A stretch of DNA of 56,731 nt, taken from NCBI GenBank assembly GCA_022841625.1, contig JALHRD010000013.1, positions 88,577 through 145,307 of the forward strand, given 5' to 3'. Below are positions 12,092 through 21,928 of the stretch, piece by piece. The notes beneath the pieces were generated by a model. It was not told the origin of the DNA and did no database searches. It saw only the letters and a list, made by a program, of their open reading frames with translations. Source of the DNA: Xanthobacteraceae bacterium. Lineage in GTDB: Bacteria > Pseudomonadota > Alphaproteobacteria > Rhizobiales > Xanthobacteraceae. Within the stretch, counting starts at the first letter, position 1, and every line of letters begins with the position of its first letter. The position numbers and the translations under genes were made by a program.

Positions 12092-13063
12092 CTATTGCGG
12101 CAGCGCGCCGCCGGCACGAATCGCGTCGCCCCATTTGGCGAACTCGCTCTTAACAAAGCGATCGAGATAGTCCGGCGAGCGACGATTCGGCGCCACCAAA
12201 GTAGCGGCGAGATTGTCGAGTTGATCGCGCAGGCCGGGACCGTCCATAGCCGCGACGGTCGTTGCCTGTAGTTTTGCGATGATCGGGGCTGGCGTGCTCT
12301 TGGGAGCAAACAGTGCGGTCCATGTATAGGCCTGCACTGACGGCAATCCCCGTTCCGCGGCTGTCGGCAGTTCGGGCAGTACCGCTGATCGCTGGCCCGA
12401 AAGGTTGGCGATCCCCTTTACGCTTCCGGCCTTGATGCTCTGCACAGCGGTGACCGCGATTTCGCACAGAAAATCGAGCCGGCCCGCCATCAGGTCTTGC
12501 ATCGCCAAGGCGGTGCCGCGGTAGGGCACATGTTGGATCGTGGTGCCCATGGCGCGATCGAGCATGACGCAACCGAGATGCGCCGCCGACCCGACGCCGG
12601 CCGAACCGTAATTCATGCGGGCTTGGTTTGCCTTTGCGTAGGCGACAAATTCATCAAACGTGTTGGGCGGCAAGTCCTTGCGTGCGATCAATATCAGCGG
12701 GATTTCCGCGATCAGCACGATCGGTGCGAAATCGGCCACCGGGTCATAAGGGGGCTTGTCGACATGCAGTTGCGGATTGGTGTGGGTGGCAATCGTACCG
12801 AGCAACACGGTGTAGCCATTGGGATCGGCTTTTGCCACGCGTTGGCCGCCCATGATCCCACCACCACCGCCGATGTTCTCAATCACCACCCGTTGGCCGA
12901 GTGCCGGGCTTATGCGCTCTGCCAGGATGCGAGCGAATACGTCGATTGGCCCGCCGGCTGCGGCGGCCACCACCATGGTGATCGGCCGCGTCGGCCAGTC
13001 CTGCCCCAGTGCCGCGGCGCTCAGCGCCACCAGGATCGCGGCCGTTGCCCAACAGCGTTTCAT
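12092..13063 (-). CDS. Bug/TctC family substrate-binding protein (orphan)
   Basis: A 323-residue periplasmic receptor with a signal peptide (MKRCWATAAILVALSAAALG). It has the WPTRPITMVVAAAAGGPIDV start; the usual PF..GG is replaced by an Ala-rich loop, and IENIGGGGG stands in place of the common NRPGAGG. These differences in the ligand loops suggest a ligand unlike those of its two neighbours. It is convergent with the preceding Bug gene and followed upstream by the DUF1761-EVE-gpsA-tsaD group on the same strand. No TctAB permease is adjacent. Confidence 0.9.
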   Translation of the reverse strand: MKRCWATAAILVALSAAALGQDWPTRPITMVVAAAAGGPIDVFARILAERISPALGQRVVIENIGGGGGIMGGQRVAKADPNGYTVLLGTIATHTNPQLHVDKPPYDPVADFAPIVLIAEIPLILIARKDLPPNTFDEFVAYAKANQARMNYGSAGVGSAAHLGCVMLDRAMGTTIQHVPYRGTALAMQDLMAGRLDFLCEIAVTAVQSIKAGSVKGIANLSGQRSAVLPELPTAAERGLPSVQAYTWTALFAPKSTPAPIIAKLQATTVAAMDGPGLRDQLDNLAATLVAPNRRSPDYLDRFVKSEFAKWGDAIRAGGALPQ

Positions 13064-13108
13064 CGCACGGTTCTCCGTCGTCTATACTTCGGCGCCGCTA
13101 CCGCTGTC

Positions 13109-13534
13109 TTATACACCAATGGCGCCGATGATCGCACCCATCAGCGCCAGCACCAGAAGCCAATAGCCGCCGTCGATCACCAGCAATATGCGCGGGCGCA
13201 TCGCGAAGCTGTTGTTGACCAGCAGGGTGGTGATGACAAAGCCGAGCCAGCAAAACAGGCCGGAGATCACGCCATTGCGCAGCGTCACCTGTCCCGGGCC
13301 AAGGTGGCCGATGATACCGGCCAGCACCCAGGCCATGATGACGCAAGCGATAAATGCGAATACGAATGGCAGATAGCCGCCGGGCTGCTGGTTCGCGTGT
13401 TCGATTTTTTCCCGGGTGGTGCCGACCGCGGCCATCCAGGAATTGGCAAACGCCATGTACCATATTGCGCCAAACGCCCAGCCTGCGACCGCGGCGCTTA
13501 GCACCGCGAGATAATTGATGCCGGCGAATGTCAT
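13109..13534 (-). CDS. DUF1761 family small membrane protein
   Basis: 141 residues with four hydrophobic segments (about 5-28, 53-75, 80-103 and 115-140). The family opening GINYLAVLSAAVAGWAFGAIWY is typical of DUF1761. Function unknown. It starts 7 bases after the EVE gene stop on the same strand, so the two are probably one transcript with gpsA and perhaps tsaD. Confidence 0.85.
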   Translation of the reverse strand: MTFAGINYLAVLSAAVAGWAFGAIWYMAFANSWMAAVGTTREKIEHANQQPGGYLPFVFAFIACVIMAWVLAGIIGHLGPGQVTLRNGVISGLFCWLGFVITTLLVNNSFAMRPRILLVIDGGYWLLVLALMGAIIGAIGV

Positions 13535-13541
13535 GACCGTC

Positions 13542-13961
13542 TTAGCCCTTCACGCCGCCCAGTTTGCAGATCTGCGACCATTCGGTGGCGGTGACCGGCA
13601 TCACCGAGAGCCGGGACAATTTCACCAGCGCCATGGTCTTGAACCGCGCATCGCCCTTGATGGTGGCGAGCGTGACTGGCGACTTCAGCGGCCAGGCCGC
13701 TCTCACATCGGTCGCGACAAAAGTGGCGGCTTTGTCGGTCGGATCGGGATAGTGCTCGCGGATCACCTCGCCGACGCCGACGATCTGTTTCTCCTTGCCG
13801 GTATGATAGATAAAGACCAGGTCGCCTTTCTTCATCGCGTTGAGGTGTCCGCGCGCGGTGAAGTTGCGTACGCCGGTCCAGGCTTCGCCCTTGTCGCCGC
13901 GCTTGACCAGATCGGCCCAGGAGAATTCCTCCGGCTCGGTTTTCATCAACCAATGATTCAT
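13542..13961 (-). CDS. EVE domain protein (predicted modified-base or RNA-binding)
   Basis: A 139-residue single-domain EVE protein. It starts NHWLMKTEPEEFSWADL, with GVRNFTARGHL near 35 and KGDLVFIYHTG near 53, all standard EVE elements that build a PUA-like pocket. EVE proteins are thought to recognise modified bases; in proteobacteria this small form usually lies near core metabolic genes, as here beside gpsA. The stop is 4 bases from the next upstream gene, so translational coupling is likely. Confidence 0.9.
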   Translation of the reverse strand: MNHWLMKTEPEEFSWADLVKRGDKGEAWTGVRNFTARGHLNAMKKGDLVFIYHTGKEKQIVGVGEVIREHYPDPTDKAATFVATDVRAAWPLKSPVTLATIKGDARFKTMALVKLSRLSVMPVTATEWSQICKLGGVKG

Positions 13962-13965
13962 CGGA

Positions 13966-14943
13966 TCAGCCCTCCGCGCGAAATGGCCGCGTCAACAAGC
14001 TCTCGATGGCGTCGTCGACGCTGAGCGTGCCGTCGAGAATGGCGGCGACGGCGGTCGAAACCGGCATGTCGATGGCATGTGCGCGCGCCATGCCGACCAG
14101 CACCGGCGCGGTGAAGGCGCCTTCCGCAAGCATGGCGCTGTCCGGCGTCTGGCCCTTTCCAAGCGTGACGCCAAAGGCGAAGTTGCGCGATTGGACGCTT
14201 GAACAACTGAGGATGAGGTCGCCGAGGCCGGAAAGCCCGGTCAAGGTTTCCGGCCGCGCGCCCAAGGCGGCGCCGAACCGGAACAATTCGGCAAAACCGC
14301 GCGTGACCAGCGCCGCGGCGGCGCTGGCGCCGAGGCCGCGGCCGGCCACAATGCCGGCGCCGATCGCCAGCACATTCTTGGCAGCGCCGCCGATCTCGAC
14401 GCCGCGCAGATCGTTCGAATGGTAGGGTCGGAACGTCGCCGAGCCCAAGGCTTGCGCCAGCGCGGCAGCCAGCGCTTCGTCGCCGGCTGCGAGGGTGACG
14501 GCGGTCGGCAGCCCACGCGCAACGTCGGCGGCGAAGCTCGGGCCTGACAGAATCGCCGGCTGCGCGGCGGGCGCGGATTCCGCGATCACCTCGGTCATGA
14601 ATTTGTTGGTGCCGCGCTCGATGCCCTTGGCGCAGGCGACCACCGGCGTGCCGTGCGCGAGCGCCGGCGCGATCAGGGTCACCGCCGCGCGCAAGTGCTG
14701 CGACGGAATCGCCAACAGGATGGCGTCGCACTGCGCGAGGTCGGGGCCCGCGGCAACGATCCGGATGCCGGCGTCAAACGGAAAATCCGGCAGCCGTGGG
14801 CTCGCGCGCTGCTTTGCGACGGCATCGGCCGCTTTGCGATCGCGCGCCGCCAGCGTCACGCTGCGGCCGGCGCGCGCCATGGCGTGTGCCAGTGCGCTGC
14901 CCCAGGCGCCCGCTCCGACGATGCCGATGTGATCGAATGTCAT
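13966..14943 (-). CDS. gpsA: Glycerol-3-phosphate dehydrogenase [NAD(P)+]
   Basis: Makes sn-glycerol-3-phosphate from dihydroxyacetone phosphate for phospholipid synthesis. The 325-residue protein has the NAD-binding [10 protein letters not shown] near the start, [11 protein letters not shown] near 105, [12 protein letters not shown] near 138 and the substrate/NADP region [14 protein letters not shown] near 190. The ATG at 14943 ([10 protein letters not shown]) is preferred over an in-frame TTG at 14961. It starts 21 bases after the tsaD stop on the same strand, the usual Rhizobiales order. Confidence 0.96.
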   Translation of the reverse strand: MTFDHIGIVGAGAWGSALAHAMARAGRSVTLAARDRKAADAVAKQRASPRLPDFPFDAGIRIVAAGPDLAQCDAILLAIPSQHLRAAVTLIAPALAHGTPVVACAKGIERGTNKFMTEVIAESAPAAQPAILSGPSFAADVARGLPTAVTLAAGDEALAAALAQALGSATFRPYHSNDLRGVEIGGAAKNVLAIGAGIVAGRGLGASAAAALVTRGFAELFRFGAALGARPETLTGLSGLGDLILSCSSVQSRNFAFGVTLGKGQTPDSAMLAEGAFTAPVLVGMARAHAIDMPVSTAVAAILDGTLSVDDAIESLLTRPFRAEG

Positions 14944-14964
14944 GGGGGGAGCATAGCGCAATCG

Positions 14965-16062
14965 TCAGGATGTGGCTTGGCCTGTTGCCGGAACCGGCGG
15001 CGCGGTGGGTCGCGCCGTGGTGGCGGACAGCGGCCAACGGGCGAGCGGCGGCGTATCGAGCGGGTCGGTCAGACCGAGTACAAGCCGCTCCGCGCCGGCC
15101 CAGGCCACCATTGCGCCATTGTCGGTGCAAAGCGCGGGCGGTGGTGCCACCAGCACGGTTCCGACTTCGAACGCGATCCGATGCAGGGTCTTGCGCAGCG
15201 CTTGGTTGGCGGCGACGCCGCCGGCCGCGACCAGCGCGGTTGGTGTCCCATAGTGTCCGCGGAACAGTTTCATTCCGGTGCGCAGCCGGTCCGCGACCAC
15301 GTCGACAATGGCGGCCTGGAACGACGCACAGAGGTCGCGGACATCGTCATCGCTGATCGGTGCGATTTTCTCGGCCTCAAGCCGCAGCGCGGTTTTTAGC
15401 CCCGACAAGGAGAAATCGGCATTCGGCTTGCCGGCCATCGGCCGCGGCAGCGCGAATCGCTGCGGGTTGCCGCCGGCCGCCTCCCTTTCGACCTGCGGGC
15501 CGCCGGGATAGCCGAGCCCCAGAAGCTTAGCGGTTTTGTCGAAGGCTTCGCCGATGGCGTCGTCGAGGGTGGTGCCAAGGCGAACGAAATTCCCGACGCC
15601 AAGCACGGCAACAATTTGCGTGTGCCCGCCCGAGGCGAGAAACAGGCAATAGGGAAACGGCGTGCCGTCGGTCAGCCGCGCGGTCAGGGCATGGGCCTCA
15701 AGATGGTTCACCGCGATCAGCGGCTTGGCGCAGACCAACGCAATGGCCTTGGCGGTGGTGAGGCCGACGATAACGCCGCCGATCAGGCCCGGCCCGGCCG
15801 CCGCCGCGACGCCATCGAGCGCGTTGAATGGGCATTTGGCCTCTGACATCGCCTTGGCGATGACATAGTCGAGCATCTCGACATGCGCGCGGGCCGCGAT
15901 CTCCGGCACCACGCCGCCAAAGGCGGCATGCTCATTGACTTGCGACAGCACGATATTGGACAGAATCTGTCCGCGGCCATTTTCCAGTCGTTTAACGACC
16001 GCCGCGGCGGTCTCGTCGCAGGTCGTCTCTATACCGAGCACGATCATCGCACTGTCCAGCAT
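14965..16062 (-). CDS. tsaD: tRNA N6-adenosine threonylcarbamoyltransferase TsaD
   Basis: Catalytic subunit for t6A37 in tRNAs reading ANN codons. The 365-residue protein shows the nucleotide-binding [12 protein letters not shown], the metal ligands in [12 protein letters not shown] (His120 and His124; the common form is HLEGH), and the ASGGHTQIV motif. The C-terminus has an Ala/Pro/Thr tail. An ATG at 16047 (MIVLGIE) matches relatives better than the one at 16062; neither has a strong ribosome binding site, so the start is open by five codons. The gene is divergent from hemC with 75 bases between. Confidence 0.95.
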   Translation of the reverse strand: MLDSAMIVLGIETTCDETAAAVVKRLENGRGQILSNIVLSQVNEHAAFGGVVPEIAARAHVEMLDYVIAKAMSEAKCPFNALDGVAAAAGPGLIGGVIVGLTTAKAIALVCAKPLIAVNHLEAHALTARLTDGTPFPYCLFLASGGHTQIVAVLGVGNFVRLGTTLDDAIGEAFDKTAKLLGLGYPGGPQVEREAAGGNPQRFALPRPMAGKPNADFSLSGLKTALRLEAEKIAPISDDDVRDLCASFQAAIVDVVADRLRTGMKLFRGHYGTPTALVAAGGVAANQALRKTLHRIAFEVGTVLVAPPPALCTDNGAMVAWAGAERLVLGLTDPLDTPPLARWPLSATTARPTAPPVPATGQATS

Positions 16063-16137
16063 TCCCCGGCCGGGCGCTGTCGCCTATGATCGCGCCTTCC
16101 AGCCGGCAGGTCCGGCGTAGCATCGCGAGGTCTCAAG

Positions 16138-17076
16138 GTGCAATCCTCCGGCGGGTCGGTGACACTGCGAATCGGCACGCGCGGAAGCCCGCTTGCGCTG
16201 GCGCAAGCCGCCATGGTGCGCGCCCGCCTAGCATCGGCCCTTGGCTTTGCGTCGGAGCGGATCGACGTCAAAGTCATTCGCACCACCGGCGATGCGATCA
16301 GCGATCGGCCGCTGTCGGAGCTTGGCGGCAAAGGCTTGTTCACCAAGGAAATCGAGGAAGCGCTGGCGGCCGGCGACATCGATTTGGCGGTGCATTCCGC
16401 CAAGGACATGCCGACCGCGCTGCCGCCCGGCATGATCGTCGCGGCGGTGTTGCCGCGCGAAGATCCGCGCGACGTGTTCATCAGCCGTAAGGCGGCTTCG
16501 CTGCGTGATCTGCCGGCCGGCGCGGTGGTCGGCAGCGCATCGTTGCGGCGGCAAGCGCTGGTCAAGCGGTTGCGGCCCGATCTCACGGTGGTTTCGTTTC
16601 GCGGCAATGTCGAGACCCGGCTGCGCAAGCTCGACGCCGGCGAAGTCGATGCCACGCTGTTGGCGCTGGCTGGCCTCAAGCGGCTTGGTCTTGCCGATGT
16701 CGCGACCGAGACGCTGTCGGCTGAGGCGTTCATTCCCGCGGTCGGGCAAGGCATTGTCGCCATTGAAGCGCGCGCGGCCGACGCCGCGACGCTCAAACTG
16801 CTGGTGGCGATCGATCACGCTCCCAGCATGGCGGCGCTGGCATGCGAACGCGCCTTCCTCACCGTGCTCGACGGCTCCTGCCGGACGCCGATTGCTGGCC
16901 ATGCCGTGGTTGTCGGCGACCGCATCCACCTCCGCGGCTTGATCGCCCGGCCGGATGGCAGCATTTGCTTCGATACCGAGCGGGAAGGGCCGGTGCTCGA
17001 AGCGGTCGCGCTCGGCGCCGATGCCGGCACCGAATTGAAGCGCCGCGCCGGTCCGAATTTTTTCGGACCCGCTTGA
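16138..17076 (+). CDS. hemC: Hydroxymethylbilane synthase (porphobilinogen deaminase)
   Basis: Polymerises four porphobilinogens into hydroxymethylbilane for haem. The 312-residue protein contains RIGTRGSPLALAQA near residue 11, the HSAKDMPTALP segment near 84, GSASLRRQA near 132, and LDGSCRTPIAGH near 248, whose Cys holds the dipyrromethane cofactor. The frame opens with GTG at 16138. The stop is 2 bases before hemD, so the two genes are a coupled pair. Confidence 0.97.
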   Translation: MQSSGGSVTLRIGTRGSPLALAQAAMVRARLASALGFASERIDVKVIRTTGDAISDRPLSELGGKGLFTKEIEEALAAGDIDLAVHSAKDMPTALPPGMIVAAVLPREDPRDVFISRKAASLRDLPAGAVVGSASLRRQALVKRLRPDLTVVSFRGNVETRLRKLDAGEVDATLLALAGLKRLGLADVATETLSAEAFIPAVGQGIVAIEARAADAATLKLLVAIDHAPSMAALACERAFLTVLDGSCRTPIAGHAVVVGDRIHLRGLIARPDGSICFDTEREGPVLEAVALGADAGTELKRRAGPNFFGPA

Positions 17077-17078
17077 CG

Positions 17079-17777
17079 ATGCGCGTGCTCGTCACCCGCC
17101 CCGAGCCCGACGGCGCGCGCACGGCCGCCAAGCTGCGCGCGCGCGGCTGCCAGGTCATGCTGGCGCCCCTGCTGCGCATCGTGCCGCTTAAGCCCGATCT
17201 CGGCGGCGCATGGGATGCGCTGGCGCTGACCAGCATCAATGCCGTCCGTGCCTTGGCGGATCGGGCTGAAGGCAAGGCGTTGTTCGCAATTCCGGCCTAT
17301 GCAGTCGGCGATCGTACCGCCGATGCCGCCCGTGCAACGGGCTTTGCCGAAGTCGTCTCGGCCGGCGGCGATGTCGACGCACTCGCGCGCCTGATGATGG
17401 CGCAGCTTCGGCCGGGCGCCCGGGTGCTCCATCTCGCCGGTCAAAACCGCTCCGGCGATCTCGCTGGCGCTCTTGGCGGTGTCGCAGTCGAGACCCGTGT
17501 GGTTTATTCCGCGCAGGCGGCCTCGCAATTTCCGCAGGACGTGAATGCGGCTTTGGCAGCGAGACAGCTCGACGGAGCGCTGCATTTCTCGCAGCGAACC
17601 GCGGCGATTTATCTTAGCTGTGCCGACGCTGCCGGGCTTGCCGATCGCGCGCTGGCGCTGACGCATTATTGCCTGTCGCCGCAGGTCGCCGCGCCGCTCA
17701 CCGCAGCGGGCGCCCGGGCAGTCCGGATTGCCGACCGACCGACCGAGGTCGCGCTGGTTGAACTGGTTAATATCTAA
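17079..17777 (+). CDS. hemD: Uroporphyrinogen-III synthase
   Basis: Closes and isomerises hydroxymethylbilane to uroporphyrinogen III. The 232-residue product begins MRVLVTRPEPDGARTAAKL, typical of HemD; sequence is poorly conserved otherwise. DALALTSINAVRAL near 45 is the expected loop. The ATG at 17079 immediately follows the hemC stop and replaces a much longer open frame reaching into hemC. Position between hemC and a Mic60-like gene followed by hemY confirms the call. Confidence 0.93.
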   Translation: MRVLVTRPEPDGARTAAKLRARGCQVMLAPLLRIVPLKPDLGGAWDALALTSINAVRALADRAEGKALFAIPAYAVGDRTADAARATGFAEVVSAGGDVDALARLMMAQLRPGARVLHLAGQNRSGDLAGALGGVAVETRVVYSAQAASQFPQDVNAALAARQLDGALHFSQRTAAIYLSCADAAGLADRALALTHYCLSPQVAAPLTAAGARAVRIADRPTEVALVELVNI

Positions 17778-17940
17778 CGCGTAATTCCGGCATTTGGGCC
17801 GGCTTTAATTACCAGCGCAAGGGCTGGAGCCACTTTCCGATTTCAAATTCCTGACCGCATTTGCCGCAAGTGCTGTAGGAACTTCAATTCGGCGGCACTA
17901 GTATGACCGGGCGATCGGGCGAATCGCCAAGGGGCATGCC

Positions 17941-19182
17941 ATGACCAGTTCCAATGAGCCCGGCGGGGCGGCGGGGCGGCGGCGTCCACCGACCATCGAC
18001 TTGAAAGCGACCGAAGTGGGCGACGATCGAATGACCCGAATTCGAGCATCGGCGGCGCTGCTTTGGGCGCGTTTTTTGAACGTCGCGCAGGCTTGGCTGC
18101 CGCAGGAAATTCCCTGGCCGCCGATTGCCGCCGGGGCGGTAGGCGCGTTGCTAACGATGGCGGTGCTGGCGCTCGCGGGGGTGTTTTCTGGCCGTGACGA
18201 CACCACGGCTATTGTCGACATGCGGCTCGCGCGGGTCGAGCAGCAATTAAAGGAACTTGCCGCAAGGCCCATGCCGGCGGGGAGCGCCAATAAAGCAGTG
18301 GACGATCTTGCCGGACGGCTGGCGCGCTTGGAAACGGTTGTCGCGACGCCGCGCTCGGCGGTTGCGGATCCCGTCTTGGCGAACCGGATCGCTACGCTTG
18401 AAGGCGAGATCAGGGCGCTGGGCGAACGGATCGGCGTGCTGGCGCGGCGTAGCGACGAAGTCGCTTCGATCGCGAGCGAAACGCGCAGCCGTGTCGATGC
18501 CGCCGCCGCCGCGGTTGCCGAGTTGCGCAAGCTTCAGCCGCCGGTCGCGCCGGCGATCGAGCGCGCCGAGATCGAGACGCTGGCCGGCCGGCTCGCCGCG
18601 CTTGAACGCGCCGCCAAGGCTGTGGAAGCGCAACTCGCAGCGCGGGTCGATAGCGGTTCCGATCGCGTGGCGCGGCTGGTGGTGGCCGCGAATGCGCTTA
18701 ATGCCGCGATCGAGCGTGGCGCGCCGTTCGTCGCCGAGCTTGACGTTGCAAAAGCGGTCGCGCCGGAGCCGAAGCTGCTGGCGGCGCTGGAGCCGCTGGC
18801 GAAATCCGGCGTGCCAGGCATGGAAGCGTTGGCGCGCGAGCTTGCCGCGCTGGTGCCGCTCTTGGCAAAATCGCTTGGAACGACCGCGCGCGATGGCGGC
18901 ATTCTCGACCGGCTGATGGCGAATGCGGAAAAGATCGTGCGTGTTCGCCCGATCGATGAGGCGACCGGCGATGATCCGGTCGCGGTTGTGCGGCGGATCG
19001 AAATGCGGGCGGAACAGCGGAACTTCGCTGGCGCAGTCGCCGAAATTGCTAAACTGCCGGCTCCCGTGCGCGCGCTGACGGCGGATTGGATCGGTCGGGT
19101 GGAAGCGCGTAACGTTGCAGTCGATGCCGGCCGGCGTTTTGCCGCCGAGGCGCTGGCGGCAATCGCAAAGCCAACCCATTAA
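17941..19182 (+). CDS. Mic60/mitofilin-like inner-membrane protein
   Basis: 413 residues: a basic, Pro-rich cytoplasmic N-terminus, one membrane segment at about 62-82, a long Ala/Arg/Glu coiled coil at about 85-230, and a helical C-terminal domain (about 250-410) resembling the mitofilin signature. Alphaproteobacterial Mic60 homologues are encoded beside hem genes and have been linked to intracytoplasmic membrane shaping and outer-membrane contacts; the position between hemD and hemY fits exactly. It starts 163 bases after hemD and ends 14 bases before hemY. The exact function in this organism is inferred from family and location. Confidence 0.85.
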   Translation: MTSSNEPGGAAGRRRPPTIDLKATEVGDDRMTRIRASAALLWARFLNVAQAWLPQEIPWPPIAAGAVGALLTMAVLALAGVFSGRDDTTAIVDMRLARVEQQLKELAARPMPAGSANKAVDDLAGRLARLETVVATPRSAVADPVLANRIATLEGEIRALGERIGVLARRSDEVASIASETRSRVDAAAAAVAELRKLQPPVAPAIERAEIETLAGRLAALERAAKAVEAQLAARVDSGSDRVARLVVAANALNAAIERGAPFVAELDVAKAVAPEPKLLAALEPLAKSGVPGMEALARELAALVPLLAKSLGTTARDGGILDRLMANAEKIVRVRPIDEATGDDPVAVVRRIEMRAEQRNFAGAVAEIAKLPAPVRALTADWIGRVEARNVAVDAGRRFAAEALAAIAKPTH

Positions 19183-19196
19183 GGTCGCCGCCGCCA

Positions 19197-20750
19197 ATGA
19201 TCCGGGTCGTCCTCTATCTCCTGGTCGTCGGTCTGCTCGCGGCCGCTGCGGTATGGCTTGCCGACCGGCCAGGCGATGTGACGATCGTCTGGCAGAGCGT
19301 CCGGATTGAAACCTCGCTGATGGTGCTCGCAGTGGCGGTCGCCGCGATCGCGGGGCTCGCCGTAGTGCTGTGGACCATGGTGCGCGCGATTTTGCGGTCG
19401 CCCGATGTGTTGTGGCTTTATTTGCGCACCCGGCGCGGCGTGCGCGGTTATCTCGCGGTGTCACAGGGCCTGATCGCAATCGGCTCGGGCGATGCGCGCG
19501 CCGCGCGCCGGTTCGCCGACGAAGCGGCGAGAATTGCGCCGGACGAACCGTTGACACTGTTGCTGCGCGCGCAGGCCTCGCAATTATCCGGCGATCGCGA
19601 AACCGCGGAGCGCACTTTCCACGCCATGGCGGCGCGCGACGACACCCGGCTGCTCGGATTGCACGGGCTTTACATTGAGGCGCAGCGCCGCAACGATGCC
19701 GCGGCCGCCAAGCAATATGCCGAAGATGCCGCTAAAAATGCCCGCGCGCCGGCCTGGGCCGGGCTTGCGGTGTTCGATGCGCGTTGCGCCGGTGGCGATT
19801 GGACCGGCGCGCTGGAGCGGCTCGAACGCAACATGAAGAGCGGGCTGGTCGGTCGCGACGCCTATCGGCGGCTGCGGGCGGTGCTGTTGACCGCGCGCGC
19901 GATCGAACGCGATGGCCAGGACGACCGCGATGGCGCGCGCACGCTCGCGCTTGAGGCAGTCAACCTCGCGCCGACACTGGTGCCGGCGGCGGCGCTGGCC
20001 GGACGGCTGTTGGGCGAAGCGCGCGATGCGCGCCGCGCCGCGCGAATCGTCGAGGCCGCCTGGAAGGCCAATCCGCATCCCGACCTCGCCGATGCCTATT
20101 CCCATTTGCAGCCGGGCGCGTCCGCGCGCGAGCGGCTCACGCGGGTTGAGGCGCTGGCCGAGAAGACCCCGGGCAATGTGGAGGGCGCGATGGCGGTGGC
20201 GCGCGCCGCACTCGATGCGCAGGAATTTGCGGTCGCGCGTCGCGTGCTCGCGCCGTTGTCGATCGCGCCGAGCCAGCGCGTCGCCATGCTAATGGCCGAG
20301 CTCGAAGAAATGGAGCACGGCGACGAAGGCCGTTCTCGCGCCTGGATGACGCGCGCCGTGCGCGCCAAGCACGATCCGGCCTGGACCGCCGACGGTATTG
20401 TGTCCGATCGTTGGATGCCGGTGTCGCCGGTTACCGGCCGGCTCGACGCATTTCAGTGGAAAGATCCGATTGCCGATCTCGATGCCGACGACACGACGAT
20501 CGATTTCGATCGCACGCCGCGCGCGCCGGTCGTTGTGCCGGAGCCGGTTGCGCGGCAAAGGCCGCAGGAAACTGCGCCAATCGCCGCCGCGCCGGTGGTG
20601 CCGCTGACGCCGGCACCGCGCGGATTGGCCAGGACGGCGGGCACCGTTGCGCCGGTGGTGCCGTTGATCCCTGTCCCCGACGATCCGGGACCGGAGCCGC
20701 AGCCCGAATCAAAGGACGGCTGGGGCAAGCTGCGCGGCTTGTTCAAATAG
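19197..20750 (+). CDS. hemY: HemY-like membrane TPR protein
   Basis: 517 residues with two N-terminal membrane helices (about 4-22 and 40-62), the HemY_N region with RTRRGVRGYLAVSQGLIAIG near 80, and TPR-like helices through about 400. A Pro-rich tail with two APVVPL repeats follows. This proteobacterial HemY is a membrane protein of the haem operon, unrelated to protoporphyrinogen oxidase; its biochemical role is unsettled. It follows the Mic60-like gene by 14 bases. The next gene, pxpA, is convergent with 15 bases between stops. Confidence 0.92.
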   Translation: MIRVVLYLLVVGLLAAAAVWLADRPGDVTIVWQSVRIETSLMVLAVAVAAIAGLAVVLWTMVRAILRSPDVLWLYLRTRRGVRGYLAVSQGLIAIGSGDARAARRFADEAARIAPDEPLTLLLRAQASQLSGDRETAERTFHAMAARDDTRLLGLHGLYIEAQRRNDAAAAKQYAEDAAKNARAPAWAGLAVFDARCAGGDWTGALERLERNMKSGLVGRDAYRRLRAVLLTARAIERDGQDDRDGARTLALEAVNLAPTLVPAAALAGRLLGEARDARRAARIVEAAWKANPHPDLADAYSHLQPGASARERLTRVEALAEKTPGNVEGAMAVARAALDAQEFAVARRVLAPLSIAPSQRVAMLMAELEEMEHGDEGRSRAWMTRAVRAKHDPAWTADGIVSDRWMPVSPVTGRLDAFQWKDPIADLDADDTTIDFDRTPRAPVVVPEPVARQRPQETAPIAAAPVVPLTPAPRGLARTAGTVAPVVPLIPVPDDPGPEPQPESKDGWGKLRGLFK

Positions 20751-20765
20751 GATTTGCAACGCTGC

Positions 20766-21527
20766 TCACGCGGCGCCGAACGGCGCGACGGTTATGCCGG
20801 CGCGTTCGAGCGCCTGGCGAACGGTGCGGGCCATCGCGATGGCGTGCGGTGAATCGCCATGCACGCAGACCGAATCGATCGAGGTCGCAAGCCGCGCGCC
20901 GCCGACGGTGATCAGCGCGCCGTCCTCGACCATGGCGATCACCCGGCTGGCAGCTGCGGTGGCGTCCTGGATGACGGCGCCGGGCTCGCTGCGCGGCACC
21001 AAGGTGCCGCGTTCGGTATAGGCGCGATCCGCGTAAATTTGCGAGAACACCCGCAGTCCGGCGCGTTCGGCGGCGCGCACCTGCTCGCTGCGCGCAATCG
21101 CAAGCGCGGCGAGATTCCGGTCCACCGCAAAAATCGCGCGCGCCACCGCATCGGCGATATCCGTGTCGGTCTCCGACAGATTGCCGAGCGTGCCATGGGC
21201 GTTGACATGGGTGATGCGGTGGCCGGCCTGGCAGGCGAGCGCTTGCGCCGCGCCGATTTGATAGGCCACCAGCCGCTCGATCTCGGCGACGCCGAACGGG
21301 ATGGCGCGGCGGCCGAAGCCCCACAGGTCGGGAAACCCGGCATGCGCGCCGACCGCGACTTGGCGTTGTTTCGCCAGCGTGAAGGTCCGCGCCATAATCT
21401 CGGGGTCGCCGGCATGGAAGCCGCAGGCGACATTGGCGGAGGTCACGATGCCAAGCAGCGCGTCGTCGTCGCCGCAGGTGTAGCGGCCATAGCCCTCGCC
21501 CAGGTCCGCATTGATGTCGATGCGCAT
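20766..21527 (-). CDS. pxpA: 5-oxoprolinase subunit A (LamB/YcsF family)
   Basis: A 253-residue YcsF/LamB-type protein: DINADLGEGYGRY at the start, SANVACGFHAGDP near 29, HVNAHGTLGN near 97, and VHGDSPHA near the C-terminus, the residues forming the family's metal/active site. PxpA works with PxpBC to cleave 5-oxoproline using ATP; pxpB and pxpC are not in this window, so it stands apart from its partners here. It lies just downstream of the tRNA-Thr gene on the same strand. Confidence 0.92.
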   Translation of the reverse strand: MRIDINADLGEGYGRYTCGDDDALLGIVTSANVACGFHAGDPEIMARTFTLAKQRQVAVGAHAGFPDLWGFGRRAIPFGVAEIERLVAYQIGAAQALACQAGHRITHVNAHGTLGNLSETDTDIADAVARAIFAVDRNLAALAIARSEQVRAAERAGLRVFSQIYADRAYTERGTLVPRSEPGAVIQDATAAASRVIAMVEDGALITVGGARLATSIDSVCVHGDSPHAIAMARTVRQALERAGITVAPFGAA

Positions 21528-21554
21528 CTCGGCGACGTCCAGAATGGTTCTGAG

Positions 21555-21630
21555 TGGTGCCGCGGATAGGATTCGAACCTACGACCCCCGCATTACGAAT
21601 GCGGTGCTCTACCGGCTGAGCTACCGCGGC
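21555..21630 (-). tRNA. tRNA-Thr (anticodon CGU), CCA encoded
   Basis: The minus-strand sequence folds into a full cloverleaf: acceptor GCCGCGG with CCGCGGC, anticodon stem CCGCA/TGCGG around the loop TTCGTAA (anticodon CGT, reading ACG), and T loop GGTTCGAATCC. The discriminator is A and the CCA end is encoded. It lies 27 bases upstream of pxpA. No integrase or attachment-site duplicate is seen near its 3' end. Confidence 0.96.
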
Positions 21631-21928
21631 GCCGGAACGGATGTAGCAACCCCAAGCCCCGCTGAAAAGGCATAAAAAAGCCGTCCGGCGGTGAAGGTCG
21701 GGCGGGATTCGGTGTAACCGTCGGGCAACGGATGCCACCACTACGACGGTTGGCGGTACAGCTCTGTGGCGGCCTTGCGGGGATATAGAGCTGCATGCCT
21801 CGCCTGTAGGAACAATGTCCAGCCCGGACACATCGGTTACAGATCGTACCTGAGACCTAGGTGACAATCTCGGGCGGTTCATTCCGGCGAAACGGCCCGT
21901 GGCGATTTCTTGCACCACTGTTCGACGG

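Noticed and set aside
21631-21928. Attachment site or integrated element at the tRNA-Thr
   Set aside because: No integrase gene and no repeat of the tRNA 3' end was found on either side.
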